Below, piece by piece: positions 26,201 to 41,200 of a stretch of DNA of 64,000 bases. Source of the stretch: Pelecanus crispus (taxonomy: Eukaryota; Chordata; Aves; Pelecaniformes; Pelecanidae); contig NC_134651.1 in the NCBI RefSeq assembly GCF_030463565.1, positions 15,016,734 to 15,080,733 of the forward strand. Reading direction: 5' to 3'. Within the stretch, counting starts at the first letter, position 1. Each line of letters starts with the position of its first letter. The position numbers and the translations under genes were made by a program. Below the pieces are notes generated by a model. The model was given only the letters and a program-made list of their open reading frames with translations, made no database searches and had not been told where the DNA came from.

Positions 26201-29200
26201 TTCAGGGAGAGTAACTGGTCTTCGTCTCAGTTCCTTTGTGGAGATGCTTGATGAAATATATTTTTTTAGCATAGCTAGCCTATGTTTCACTATGTATATG
26301 CAATTTCTCAACAGTTAATCTGTTTTAATTCTGCAGGTATGGGGAAGTGCTAACTCTACCTGCTTGAACAAGGCTGGTTCATTCAGTGCAGTTCCACAGA
26401 TTTTAAGTCCACATCTATACTATCAAATTTATCTTGCAGGGGAAGGAAACATGCTTTAAACTGGCATCAGCTAAGCATGAGGGCTACAGACAAATCTTTC
26501 CTGGGTTTCTGCAAAGCTGTTCTCAAACTTAGCTAGGCAGTTAGTAGAAACATGTTCACAAGATAATATGCTAGGACGGAAGCTCTAGGGGAGTACATTT
26601 TTATAAAGATCCCTTCCTTTTAAACACTTTACTAGCACATAACATTCTGACATGCAGACAATGGTGAATGACTGGTCTCTGTTATACTAGCATAATCCCA
26701 CTGCATTATTTAAAGCATTCCAGCTTAGTTTGTTTTCCTGCTGCACAACACCTGCTTCTTATATGCTCACCAGGCTTCCATAATCTTCAGTTTTGTTTTC
26801 TTCTAGTGGTTTCCAGGTTATAGATGCCGAAAAAGATCCAGGTATTTTGTTTGCTTCCACAAGAATCACTCTGTTTGTTGGAGAAATCATCCCAGCATTT
26901 TTGGCAACAGTTACAGCTGTCTGGATGTTGTCACCTAGAAAAATCAAGGGGAGTGTTATCTAAAAATTTCTGCAATGGGGAATTATTTATGGAGGAAACA
27001 TTAGCCTTTTCCTGAATTCCGTTTTTTCAAATGTATCTGCAAGAATCACTAAGATTTCAGTGTCTGTGCCTAAGAAAGTTTTTGATAAAGATCAAAACTT
27101 TGCAGATGAGGTTTGTTTCAATAATTAAACATATTTTCATCTGGAAATGAAATATTTTCATTTTCATCTGGAGATTAAATATTTTCAGATGGGGAATGTG
27201 CTCCTAGATTATATGTTTTAGCCAAAACCAATAAGGGATTCACTGCTAAGTTGCTGCTAGTATCACTGATTCTCATCAACTGGCATTAGATGGCTTTGGT
27301 GTAGGATGTGTGCTGAAAGGGGTGAAGCCCAAAAAGACAAGATCTGTGTGACTCCTGGAAAAATGACTTTGGACTGTGGAAAAATTGGTGGTTATCCTAT
27401 CCAAATCCAAACCAGCTCTTCAAGAAAAAAATGGGATAAATAGGGACTGGTAGGCATGAGTTACCAGATGTCACAAGGTTCAGTGATTTGTCCTGCATGG
27501 ACGGCATCCATGCTCTGTCTCTGCTCATTTATGACAACAGGATTTCATGAGGCCTATAAAGAGGGGATCTTGCACGACATGTCTTTGTGCATGTCATCTG
27601 ATAAACCTTACCAGGGAGAACAAATGGACTCACTGGAAAGCATCAGAGGAACAGGAAAGCTCTGATCTGTGGTGAAAGTGAGACAGATTAAGAGTTCAGT
27701 ATCTGACATAGCCCAGTGAAGTTGTCAGGGATATAAGCCTGCATGGTTCAGCTCATGTCATTATTACAACACAGATGCTTCTTGGACTATAACAATCTGA
27801 AAGATACAAATGTCTGTGCCTTTCTTCCAGTGGTGGTGACAAAGCAGCAGACTGCTCATTCAAACTTCATTGAACTCCCTGTCTGGGCTAATGGTCACAT
27901 AAATAATCCACCCTTTTTAGATACCTGTAACCATAACACTCCTGATGCGGGCAGCATTGAGCTCTTCCAGGACAGGCTTTGTCTCCCTCTTTAATCGATT
28001 CTCCATTATCAGCAGACCCAGGAATGTCAGATCAGATTCTACCTCCTCCCTAAGAGTGAAGAACAGACAGACAGCTTTAATTCTTCTTTTTGCCTTAGGC
28101 CTGTTTTTGCATTGCATTTGCTGATAGCCAGTTATAACTGTTAACCACCCCACCTAACTCAAAAGAATTAAAATAACTTGTTAGTTTTCAGCAGTCCCAG
28201 GCTGTTTGTCTTTTGTGGAGCTATTTCAACACCAGCAGGGCTTGTTTCCCACTGGCAGCAAGTGGTGCTGGTTGTGTATGGAGGATCTTCACTTGACTTT
28301 TCACCCTTCTATTCTCTTCTTCCCTTGTTCTGAAGAATGAGTTCAGTACATAGCCAGCTTCCAGCTCATGTTTGCTTAATTACCAAATCAAAAAAGAGCC
28401 AATTTCAACCTACCTGCTCCACACACCAACATGAAGCCTGATGGATAAGTTGGACTCTTTTCCATTCATGCACCATCCTTAGCCAGCATGAAAAAGCACC
28501 CTGAATTTCCTGCAGGATTCCCAAACTGTGGTGGTCTGATTTGCATAATTCATGCACACTTAGTCCTTCTCATTTGAGGACTGTACAACAAAGAAACACA
28601 CCTTAGTAAATGTATCTGCTACTCTTGACAGTAGGACCTGAGCAAACAGCATGTGGTCCCTCCTACTCTTTTCTTTACATCTGTGCTATTTCTTCTTTTA
28701 CAGTTGAACACATGTAGTTGAGAACAGAATTTGGTAAATAATCCCACCCCTGTGTCATAAACTAGAGGTCTCTCAGGGAGACAGACTGACTCTGAAGAGT
28801 CTGGAAAAAAGAAAAGCTTTCAAACACTGCAGTAAGGAGGAGATGATGCCAAACACTTGCATGGCAGTCAGAGTAGCTGAGTCAGGTGGTATCTGAATAG
28901 TCACTGCCTTCACAGTGGATCTTGTGTTTGACCTCCAGTTTTCTTTTTTCTCCTGGCAATATATACATCACGCATGCTATAACTGCACACACAACTGCAG
29001 AAGTCTGAGTCATATCACACACATTTTCTTATTGGGTTGGATAGGTCTGTTATGACACCTGTCACAAGAATTAAACAAACCACTTTCACTTTGCCTCAGT
29101 GTCACTGGTCCTTTCAGCAAAGCAAAAAGCCCTGTGAAAGAGCAAGTGAGCCCCATCTGGATTAGGACCTGCAGCTAGTAAACAGGACAGCAGATGCTAA

Positions 29201-32200
29201 GTAACCACAAATGTTTCATAAGTGTTGTTTCTGGAGTATCACAGGCAAAAGCTAGAGGGATTTGGGTAAAAGCAAATGGATTCATCTGTAGGTGTTCTTG
29301 TGTGAGGCCCGTGGAAAACTAACACCATGAGCACAGCCAAAGAGTTTGCTAGCTTCTCCAGAAACTAAAGAAAGCTAAAGCTAGAAAGCTAAAGGAGTGG
29401 ACCAAGACAGCAGCAGAAGATAGTCTGGTGACTTTGACTGGGCTAGAGAACAGGCAGTGTAATAGGGATCATCTGCTGCCTTTGCTTAATCAAGAAGCCA
29501 GGATAACAAAAAAAAAAAAAAATAAAAGGAGACTTCTCTTCAGCTGAAAGCCTGGATAAATCTGCAACAAGATTGGTAGAAATGATGGACTGAAGGAGGG
29601 GTGTACTAGACTTCAGAGCGTACTAGAGTTATACTTCCTATGTTGATCCACTGTTAAGAAATGTGTAAGGATTCTGGACATGTGCTATAAGCATGGGGTA
29701 GTAAAGTGCCCTCTACCCATTCTCAGACAGACCTATACCCAGATTTAAATCAGGTTCCCTCTGGCCTAAATCTAACAAAACTCTGTACTACAGCCCTGCT
29801 CTTGGCAGGGGTGTTTTGGTAATGCTACTGTGTGAGGCACCACTAGCCCATGGCTTGATGCGGCTGATAAGAAGCAGTCTATTGCTTACCTTGTTAGATC
29901 GGTAGATTGCTTCCCTGCCTGTAGAGATTTACATGCCAGTCCGATGACCCTAAAGCCCTGTGCTGTGTAGAGCAGAAGCTTGCTTTCGAAGTTCGATGGG
30001 ACTGTACAGAAGAGGAAGAGACAGTTCATCAGGGCATTTGACTGCTTTCTAATAAAAGGAAGCCTTGGAGCAGGGAAGGTTCCTGTCCCAGAGGGCAGGT
30101 ACACCAATAGGCCAAGGACATCAAGGAAAGCTGCTGAACTGAACTTTGCTCAATAAGAAAATCATTGCCTCTCCTCTGCCACTTTGCACTTAGGATCTAA
30201 ACTATTCTGCAAAGACTTACCTTCTTCCAGTGTGTCATGAAGGAGCTCTGCTCTTCCAGCTGCCTTCCCAAGGCTTGGAGAAAAAAGAAAACTTTTTCTG
30301 GTGTATGTGGGACCAGTAGACAACTTTGTCAAATACCTGTTCTGGCAGAGACTGTACACCTTGTACAAGAGTATGTACTTGCTTTTATCTCTTAGCAGTC
30401 CTCCTTTGCTGAGAAGGGCTGTATGAGAACTTAGCCTTAGACTTGAAGCACAACAGAGAGAGTCTAACTTTTCAATCTGAAGTATGAAGTCTTAGACGCA
30501 GAAATCTCATTTGGACCTTCCACTTCATTGCACCATCAAAAGTCACTTATATGTATGTGTTTCTAGGAAGCATTTATAAATGTTCATTACCTGTTTCTGC
30601 TCTACATAACATGGCTACCATTTCTGGAGCCCCTTTTGTGAAGACCTGTTGTTCCCCACCAATTTCCTGAGCAATGACAGACATTCTCTGCAAGGCTGAA
30701 GAAAATGGAAACTGATGTAAAATGGTAACTCCTTCCACTGCGGCCTAGGAGAAAAGCAAGTAGGTTAGATACTGCAGCAAGGATTTTAAACTCAGGCCAA
30801 AGGATTTTAGGTCTGTACTTTGGGACATGGTAAGAAGCTAAGCACGTATAATGGGCTGATTTGTCACAGTGGGGCAGAAAGGACTGACATATAAAGAGGA
30901 GGTGAAATTTGTATAGAAATACTTTGTTGAAGCAGTAGGAAACATTCACCTGACAGTTTTAGCACACCTTTAGATGTAATTTACTCAAAGGAACTCACTA
31001 GTCCTGCTTCTTTAACAAGACTCTGCTAGGTCTTACACTGGTCTTGCAAAGGGAAAATGGATGTCTGAAAGCGCCCCCCTTGGTGTATGTCACCAGTAAT
31101 GGTCTGACATCCACTACCAGACTCCACTGCAGTTCCAAGTGCTTTTAGAGATCTTGACCATTCACCTGAGTCTGGATTGAGTCTCAAGCCACCAGGACAG
31201 GCAAATTCCTGAGCTGGACAATTTGTCATCCAGCATCCCCCTGCTTCTGGTGTGAGCAGCAAGCTCCCCCAGGCATCTTTTTTTAATCAGAGAGAGCAAG
31301 GCAATCTCTCTGCAGGCAGTACAAGACAAAGTGTGGAAGAGCTGTCTTGGGCTAGGGCAACCAAGTGTTTCTCTACTGAAAGGTAACTCCTACACTGACA
31401 GTTTAACTTGATCATGAATGTGAATCTTGCAAATAGCTTACACTGCTGGCTTTAGGCCCAGGTCTAACAACTGTGGCATGTGCAGATCGTTGACCTTCAG
31501 TCTGGTGTCCACTGGAATCATCTATCACCTGTGTATTGAAAGACAAAAATATTTCAGATCACAGCACCAGTAGAGCTGAAAGGAACCTCAAGGAATCATT
31601 TAGAGCTCTTCCTTCCCTCAACACAAGGTATCTTATTCATTCCTGATGGGGGGTTGTCTGATCTCACACTAAAAAGCTCCAGTAATGGAAACCCCACTGC
31701 CTTGGCAATCAAATCCAGACCTTCACCAACTTCACTAAGATACTGCTGTAGTCTCGCACAGCAAATAGATTATGTCCTCTCACTGACAATAAATCCTTTA
31801 CTCATTACAACCCACTTAAATATGCAAAAAACTTTAGATATAACATAGAACCATGGGAAAATAATAAGTAAGAGTTTGTATTAATGTAGAAAGCACCACC
31901 CTCTGCTCTTGAAGTACTCCACAAATCAGCTGGTTTTTTCAATCATCACAACATGACTATGAGGAACAAAAATATTTTATTCAAAAGGCACATGATTATT
32001 CATGTTTCACAGGAATTATTTAAAATGATTATTCCTGTTTAATTTATAACTTTGATGGGTGTCTGCCTAAGGCTGAGATGGCAAAGTGATGACCCTGGGC
32101 AAAAACACCCTCTAGCTCCTGTTATTACTGGATAGTTTATTCCTTGAAACTTGGCTGTTTTACATATTTTGCAGATACAAAACAGACAGGTGTTAAGTAC

Positions 32201-35200
32201 GGATGTTGTCACCCATGTAACTAGCTAATCCTGCCCTGAATCTCTTATCTTGCATCAGCAATGGCTTGTGGCTATACCTTCCACCAGGTAATTATGGGCT
32301 GTTTTCCTCTTAACCATCTCAGATTTGAAGCCTTTTAGTTTTCATAAATGTTCATTTCCCGCCCCCCGACCCCGCAACTGATCTGAGAGTAAATAGCAAC
32401 ACTGATGGCTGTTTGTAGGTAATGGCACAGAGACTGAAAGCAGAGCTTTCACAGCAGCATGGGATTTCAAATCTGAAGAAGGCAGAAAAATCTCCACATT
32501 GACAGAGGTCTAACAAAGGTCAAAATCTTGTATCTAGTTCAAAGCTTGCAGAATTCTGTTACATGCTCTGTAAAACCAGTCTTAATCTGCATATAAGTCA
32601 CATCTGGGACTTCCCGTTATCTGGCAGCAGCCACAGTCAGAGTTGATACCCCAGTGGGATTTGCATGATATCCACCACTTCCAGTCAAATGAGCTAAGTA
32701 CCCAAAGTACCCCTAGGTGAAAGCTCTAGGCAGAAACAAGGAATATTTCTGCAAAAGCCTGAGCATGTGGTATCTCTTCTGGGTTTTAGCTGTTTTACTT
32801 CTGTGTGGGAAGTGGCTATTTGCATGAGAGGGCTTGGGATATTTCTTCTTTGCGAGAATACCAAAACTCCCCACCACTATTGGCATAACAAAGCACAGCT
32901 TTACCCAGTTAGTGGCCTCAAACATTTTCACATCCAGTGGATCTCCTTGGATCTTGCCCTCCCAAACAATTAGTGAATGACAGACTGCCATTGCTCTGAA
33001 CACTGGTCCCCAAGGCAGGCTGCGGTCTGCAGGGAATCTGTGAATGTCCTGGAAGCTAACGCAAAAGAGAACATAAAAAATATCATCAGAGAACACCGAA
33101 CAACATGTGACTAAGAAAAAAAAAATCCTAAGTCAGGGGGCTGTTAAAGCCCTATCCTGTGGTCAAACCACAAGCTCGTCTCTAGGAACTTGTCCTCCCC
33201 CATGAGCTATTTCTCACACACCTGTTAAGGGCTGGGACACCCATGCTCAGAATAGGTGTATTCTGCATAGTTAAGGAGTCCATTGGGATGGACAGAGGAA
33301 CAGATTATTATAGAATATCTTCCTTGTGGCTTGTGTCATGACTCTTGAGCTGTGAGGCTGACAGAAGTTTGATCATTTTTGTGCATGCACCTTTCTGGAA
33401 ATGTAAATGGGCAAAAACATGGGCACTGAGGGTACTGAGCAGCAATCTTGTGGCTTCCTGTCATAAAGGGTTGGGGCACTGCTGCAGCTTTGAGATCTAA
33501 CCTAGCATATCTACTGCAGACTACCCTGTCTGGGCATGCTGTGCCAAATGCTGACAACAGTGGCTGCATCTTTTCATGTGGACCAGGACCCCTGGAATGA
33601 GGCAACAAACTCATTTTCCAGAGGCTTTAGAAATAATATTGGAAGTCTAAACATGGGGAACTTGAAACTGCTGTTTGACATTAGTTGTCTTTCAGATTTG
33701 TTTATATGTCTAGGAGGAGAATCCAGTCACTATCCCACCAAATTTAAATGCCATCAGTGTGTCAAGGAACCTTACCAGTTTCTTTCAGAGGGCAGCAAGC
33801 CCCAAAGATCCAGGCCATCTTCTGTTAAGGTGCCAGTCTAAGTTAAAATGTACATTTAAATTAACTTCCCACATGAGAGCTCAAAGAGGAATAAAAAGCA
33901 AGACTTATTTTAAGAAGTTACTGTCCAGAAAATGCCAGCACAGTGCAGAGCAAAAGTGCTACCAGCCAATTCCTAGATTCCAACAATCCGCAACAGTGTC
34001 TGTTCAGACAACACAAACTTAAGTACGCAAGATTGGTCAGTGTGTTTCTAAAATACAATGGAAATGCTTGATCAAAACCCATACTCTCCCACCCCTAGCA
34101 TGGCTCCCATTACTAGTAAGAGAGTAACCACCACATAGCAGTTACTTTGTCAAAGCAGATGAGGTTCAGCTGTCCACACATGTTGATCCTCTGTGGGCTG
34201 ATGCAGAAGATGCCCTTTTTCTTCAGCCTCCGCTGGGTATAAATGATCCCTGTTGTCAAGGCAGCTGGCAGAGCTGGGGGGACAGCAATAGTGATAACAT
34301 CCAAAGCCTTCTTCACCACTTCTCCTGCCTCCTCCTGACATAAAACCAAAGGCAGTTATCAGCAAGAGGGTGGCAAGGAGTGCTGCTTGGATTGTCTAAG
34401 TGTAGCCCTCTTCATCCCTCCTCTCCTCCACTGCAGGTGCTTCAGGCTGTGCTGTTTTCTGCCCATGGTCCATCACGTATTCATCTCCCTAAGAAATTAA
34501 TTGCTTTGATTTAACCAAGGGCTTTAAGGCTATACCCCTGCTGAAGAGCAGCCTTCAGGCCTTCTGTCATTCTCCATGCCAACAAACTGGCCAGGTAGAG
34601 CTCACAGTCTCCTCCAAAGCACATGAGTTCAAACATGCCAGGTAGGTTATTGCACCCTCAGTCAAGCCCAGTTTCCCATGATACAGCACACAAGAATCTG
34701 ACATTTATATGGGCATTCATCCAACTGCCTACAGGCATAGCTCTGGACTCCATGTTAGAGTGACAGGTGAGACATATGGGATGGTGCTGAAAAGGAGGGC
34801 AGAATGCATGAGCTAATGATTTCTTCTGACCTTATGTTCTAGGAGTTGTGAAAGGAAATTGCTTTTACCTGCAGGAAGAGACATGGAAGTAAAAGTTACA
34901 TTTCTGAAACCAATCTCTAATTTGGGAGCCTAGAGGTCAGTGTAAAACTGACTGCCGGTATGCTGAATGTCGGCACTGTTATTCTTGGCAGTTGATATCA
35001 CTGCTAAAGGACTGAATGTATTTCAAATTGAGGTCCCAGAACTGAGACACTGCAAACTAAAGCCAATTTGCCAGTCAGAAGGATCTGTAAACCATCACAG
35101 ACTTCTATTATTACTGCTTCTGAGCTTGCGACTTTGACTGTAAATCATGTTGCATTTGATGGGCTGAATTTCCATCATGTTCTCATTCTCCCTTCATTGA

Positions 35201-38200
35201 TATTGTTTCAGACCACAGAAGGCACCAGTTTGATAATATTTTGTACCTACCTTATGTCAGAAAGAAGTACTTACCACCTTTAGATAAACACACTCACAGA
35301 GGAGAGAGCATTTAGTACATCACATGACTTAATCTTACACCAGTCTGACAAGACAGTTTCAGCTGCTGTGATAACATCAGCATGTATTTTACATATTTCA
35401 AGGGGGAAGTTAAACAAAAAGAAGGAAAAACTGCAAAGCAGACACCAGGATATGTTCTTAAACACACCTTCTTTGATATTCCAAGGGGAATTAATCTTCT
35501 GAACCAACTGTTTATAGATTATTCCAAAGAAGAAAAATTATTCAAAAGCTGAATTGCAGAATCAGCCTTGCAACTCAGGACTCGGACTTCACATTGGCAG
35601 AAAATTATCAAGGCATGAAATGATTTCTTGAAAGTTTTTGAAGAAGTTCTAAAGCAATTAGGCGTTAAAAATTGCAGAACTACTGTTTACATTGTACAGC
35701 TATTTCTTATGTTGACCTTGATGCATGAGAATAAGTGAAGTATTTTTAAAACGGTTTCAGGCAAACCCTCCCGAAATTTAGAGACCAATATAGCAGGGCC
35801 CTAGGTGCACTAATGGGCCTTAATTACCCTCACTAGCCTCACCTCCATCCACATCCTCTGCTCATGGGTTCAGGAGCTCCATTTAAGCTCAGGCCTGGGC
35901 ATTCAGTCCTTGTCTGAGCCATGTTGCAGGTGTACCTGCCTCTAGTACTGTCTCCTGGATGGACACCTTTAGCCATAGAACATAGGCATGTGTTGCAGCC
36001 TTGCCTCTTGTCCTCATCTCCTTCTGCTTCTGACTGGTCTGCCTGGATTATTTACCACTTTGCCTTGCCTGGGACTATTGATGAGCTGTTACCAGCACCC
36101 AGCTCTCCCCACCATGTTCAGATTCTGTGAACTGTAATACAGTGACTGTGCCCTGGTTGGTGAGGACACTACCTGTGCTCCGGTCATCCTCAGCTCCTGG
36201 CTTGCCTTCCCATAGGGAATAGCTGGCCCTTGCTGCTTCCTGACACAGTAAGTCTTAGTTCTACATTGAAAAACTTGATTAAAATTGTAATACAAAATTA
36301 ATTGACCCTTGATGTATATAGCACATATACACATATACATAGAAGAGCTAACACAGTGTTCACAGAGGGAATTAATACCCCCTAAACCTCCTGGAGAACT
36401 CTGGAAAAAATCAGTGGAGATGTGGGTGACTCAGCTGATACAGGATAGTTGGCTTTGCAAAAGTTATTTCCTAAAAGCTGTCAAGGATATTAAGCTTAGT
36501 GATAACGAAGTGAAGGTTATCTCCCTTCCAGCCCCCCCCCCCCCCAAGTGACTATACAAAGAGATGGAGAAAAAAAAAGGCAGAAGAAAATGGGGACTAA
36601 TTTACATCAGTAAATTTCAGGGATCTGTGTTTATACCTGTACTGTTCAGGGCTCTGTAACATGGAAGAAAGGTGGCTGAAGGGGTGGCCAACGATCTCTA
36701 AGTCATGAATAGTACAGGAAACATTGAATTGAAAGCAGCTATTTGCTACTTCTCTAAAACAAAAATCTACAGTGCCTTCAGTGATTTAGACAGCAGCTTT
36801 AAAAACGTTTTTGTGCGGTACATAATGAAACTGTGGGAGTCATTGCCACAGGTGCTGTCAAGTCCAAGGCAGAAATGAATTCAGAAATATATTAAAACAC
36901 ACTCTGGGAGATTTTCAGTGGCTATTACAGCTAGATGATCTAGATACAAAAGACAGCTTACTGAACTGTTAAACCTTTCTCTTCAAGAAATTAGAAGACT
37001 ATACCAGGGAAGAATTGTTCTATACTTGCCCTACTTCCTAACCAGTTTCTATAAGCATTTGATACCAGCTACTCTCAGAGACAGTGGACAAGGAGAGATG
37101 GGTCTTTGATCTAAATTGAAGTTTTTGGAAAGCTGCCTTTTCACAATGACACATCAGTCTATGTCCCATTTAACCCATGACTCACTTGTGATTCTTCCAG
37201 GAATGTACAAAAAGTGCCACAAAAACTCTGTAAAAGCTACTTGCAGAGTGCTAAGCTCTTGGGATGTCCCATTCTCAGAGTTCTAGAAAGCATTATGCTG
37301 ATTACATGCATTGATAATTACATGTATCAGCAAGCACAGGGCAGGCAACACACGAACAGAGGCAGTCAGCATACAGAACGCTGCTGGTAAGACATGCAGT
37401 GCTTGCACAGGATTTGCTAAGACCTCAGAAGAAATGACTGTTGGGAAACAGTGGGGTTTGGCACCTTGGAATTGAATGTATGAGAGCTTGTGACTGTCGC
37501 AAATTCAATTACATTGTAAAATGTCCTCATATACTAAGGCAAAAAGGAGAGTGACAAGGACCCTATTTTTATATATATATGTATTGGAAGCCACTCAAGT
37601 TTCAAGTCTCTTGAAACTGGGTGTGACCATTTCTCCTACATTTAGTAACTCACCCCATTAAGTGCAAATACACACACTGTGTAGATCATTCCAATGGCTG
37701 CAAATGCTATGAGGCACATCAGGAACCGGAGGGCATCTCTGTACAGCTTGAAGTTCATGGGTTTAGGATAGAGAATGGACCTCACCAGATCCCCTTTGGC
37801 CGTATTGAAACCTGGAAAGACAAACTAAAACCATTCTAAGGGGAAAACATTTCCAAAAGTTCTCTACAAAGACTGGAGGGCTTTAAAATTACTCATGATT
37901 TCTGTAACTTAAGAAAGAAGGCACAGATCTTTCATTTCAGTATATGTGGCCTACTCTGCAGAATATAGGAAAAAGTTATTTTTGTCTTAAGGGGGAGGAT
38001 TTTTTCAATGTCACAGAAGCAAAGCGAAATTCTTTGTAATCATATGCTAGTGGTTTTTGTAAAAGTTATGCCAAGCGAATGGAAACAATGCATAATAGCT
38101 TAGCCCAGCCCAGGATATCGATTCTCCATCTGACTGTTGTGAATTTGGATTAATGCCTTTAACTTAACGTGACTGGGCACATTAAGTCAGACTGCTCCAG

Positions 38201-41200
38201 TGAGGAAAAAAAGGAAAAGCAAACTGAAGTGTTGACTGACCAGTTCGCAGCACCACAGCTTTCACTACTCCTCTGCCATCTGCCTTGGTCTGTATGACCT
38301 CTGTTCCACAGAAGAGGACATGTTTTTTGTAATCCTCTGCACAGTGCATTCTCCAGGGCTTGAAGTTATCAGCTTGGGGTAAGTGGGTCTTTGTTACTGG
38401 AATACTTTCTCCTAGGGAAGATTAGCTCAGATGAGGAAAACTGCAAGTACACCTTTAAATCAGCCTGATGACTTTCAAATAAGTACGGTATCTAGACATT
38501 TAGATGGTAAGTTAAAGGTATTTACTAGAGAAACCAGTTTAGAGAAATGTTACTTTTATATTGTGACATCTTCAGAGTGAATAAGAATTTGAAGCCTAGC
38601 AAGCAAACAGACTCTGCCAGAGAAAAGTTCTCCTTTGCATCAGTGCAACAGCTTCGTTTAAGTCTGAGAACCGAAAGCAGTCCAATGACTCTGAACCATG
38701 GCTGTAAATAAACACACTTGAAAAGATAACTGAACACCAGTTCAGTTCATGACTCTACTTGATGGCCACAAGTTGTTTACCTAGTTTGAACCTCATGTGC
38801 AGGTCTCTACACTATTCCCTTAGGCAGATTAAACATGATATTCCATATTTCCCCTTCCTAGTAAAAAGGAGAGCCTTTAGCTCAATGCTTGACAGCTGAC
38901 AAATATCCTATTTATGTCAGAGCAGATACACTAAGGTGAAGCAGAAGAAATATTTTCTGACAGCTGAAGCTTTCTAAATGAAAGGGGTTTCTGGAATTTC
39001 TCATTTACATGAAATTTCAGAACTGTGAGTTTCAGTTTGATCTGGACCAAGAAAAAATTTAAAGACAAGAAACAGAACTATGAACATCTGCACCAAAAAT
39101 CCTGCTTTACAGTGAACTCTCCCACCTGGTGTGTCCTCCACTGCTATCACATGAACGTGGGGCTAAGTGTCTGGAGGGCTAGACAGACACTGCAGCAAGT
39201 TGGAGATGTTGCAGTGATCAGCGATGAGACATTCAGAGTGACCGAGAGAAACCCCTATAGCCTGAGTGGACTGCGGGCCCTGTGTGGGAACAGCTTTGCT
39301 CCATATCTGCTGTTTCTTCTCCTGTCCTGCTCACTTCACTGTCCATTCTTTCCTTTCTAATCAGAGGACCCCTTCATAAATTCTGCACCCCAGAAAGGAA
39401 AAGGATGAACTGCCCTTCCTAAAGTCTGTCTTGTCTATTTAGATAAGCTGGAGCTAACTACAATTCAGTCTTTATTATAGCAAACACCCAAAAGAATCCC
39501 CTTCTAGGCTAGCTATGGACTATCTCATCATAAGGGTGATACATGATAACACTGTATGTCCTGTGTCACTGGCTGAAGCCCTAGGGCTAAGATGATGTTT
39601 TGATGGTAAGCCTGGGAGGGATAAGCTGTACCTGTCAGCATGCTTTCATTTACAATGCACTGCCCGCTGATCAGGATGGCATCACAAGGCAAAAGGGTTT
39701 TCCCCTCTTTCAAAACCAGCATATCTCCAGGAACAAGATGGTGTGATTCCAACTCTTGGAAACCTGTAGGTGACATGTAATGCAAACTTTGTGCTTCATA
39801 TATTTCTCTGTGGTAAGGGGAAAAATACAAGGAACTACCTGCTGAATAGATTGTTACTTCTTTATAATGGCTGATAAACAAAGGACCACAAGTAAGACCT
39901 AAGAATACAGCCTCCAATATTTAGAAAAGCCTAGGCATCCATTTGAACTGCAGAATTCCTTCTCATCTCCCCAGGAGCCCAGCCAATGGTTATTGTTCCA
40001 ATGCGCTGACCTAACTGAAGAAGCTTGGATCTACATTTCTCAGTTTGACTCCATCTTTTTGGATTGTGCTCTAAATACCATGGCAATGAACAGACTTTGC
40101 ATGGAGCAATTAGGTGGACTCACAGCCAATTAATGGCTATGTGGTTGGCTTTGTCAGCACTGCTTTAAGAAAAATTACATAGATTTCCTGATAATTTTTT
40201 GCTAAGGCTGTGCTCAAACAGTTATGAATATGATTGATGTGCCACAACATACTTCTAGGTCAAATTAACCCAATCTGCAGAAGCTAGTTAATCGAGCTGA
40301 GAGACAGAAGAGGAAACTGCTTTAGAAGGAATTTGATACTACACATTCTTGGGTTTGATATAAATTGCTATAGAAACGAAACATATTGAAGAAAGAAGTG
40401 TACAGGAGTCACCTTCCTTATTTCTGTAGACAGTGACCATGATGTTGTTATGAGACTCAACCAGTCTGTGCAGTTTAACCGATTGCTATAAATTAAAGGA
40501 GAACACACAAAAGTATTACATCTTTCTTACATGATGCAATTCATCCACTAACAATTATTCCCTTTTGTTATTTGTGGTTATGAGAGCCTTCATAAACAGG
40601 GGTCTGGCTCTGCCAGGAACTATACAATCATATAGAGAAAGAAATTCCCCACCCTATTTATGGAGAAGGTGTAACAAAAGGTTACAAAGCAAAGCACTGG
40701 AATGGGGAAGGGAGGATGTGGGTAAAGAACCATACAGAGATTATGATGACTGAGAGGCCAGGCTGTTGCACCTGCTACTACACAGTGTCACAAGACTAAA
40801 CCTCTGAGTAACTCTCATAGCACTGTACATGTGCATGTTGTAACATCCTGGCCTTTCCCAGACTTTAGAAATAAATCCTCCTTGTGGAAAAAGGTGAGAT
40901 GTCTCACCTGTCTAAGATCATATACAGTCAAAAAAATCGAGAGGAGAGACATGATTATGATGGCAGTGGCATACTCCATGTAATCTTCGGCAAACCACAG
41001 ACATACACTGAACAGCTGGAACACGTAAAATGGATTTAAGACCTGTTTGGAGAGAAAGTAATACTCAAGAACTGGCCACATTTAAATGGATCCAGTATAC
41101 CCAGCCCGTCCATCCTGTCAGAAACAGGCTGGAATAAAAGCTATTGAGTTAAGTGTTGTGTCTCCTGACCCCCTTCTAATTTTGTTAGCAGTGGCTTCAG

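Larger units (their letters stand above)
14761..32904 (-). other. Introns 14-28 of ATP13A4, general description
   Basis: Between the listed exons the introns are 0.6-2.3 kb. They contain the CR1 copy, the tRNA-Ile SINE, an old CR1 remnant at 31555-31765 and the 16-bp repeat. A poly(A) run at about 29509-29522 is low-complexity. No nested gene is visible on the plus strand. Confidence 0.6.

Noticed and set aside
32905-33048. Alternative acceptor for exon 14 at 33048/33049 (TTCCAG|GACATT)
   Set aside because: Out of phase with exon 13, which leaves two bases; the acceptor at 33055/33056 gives RNCFQDIHRF in frame.
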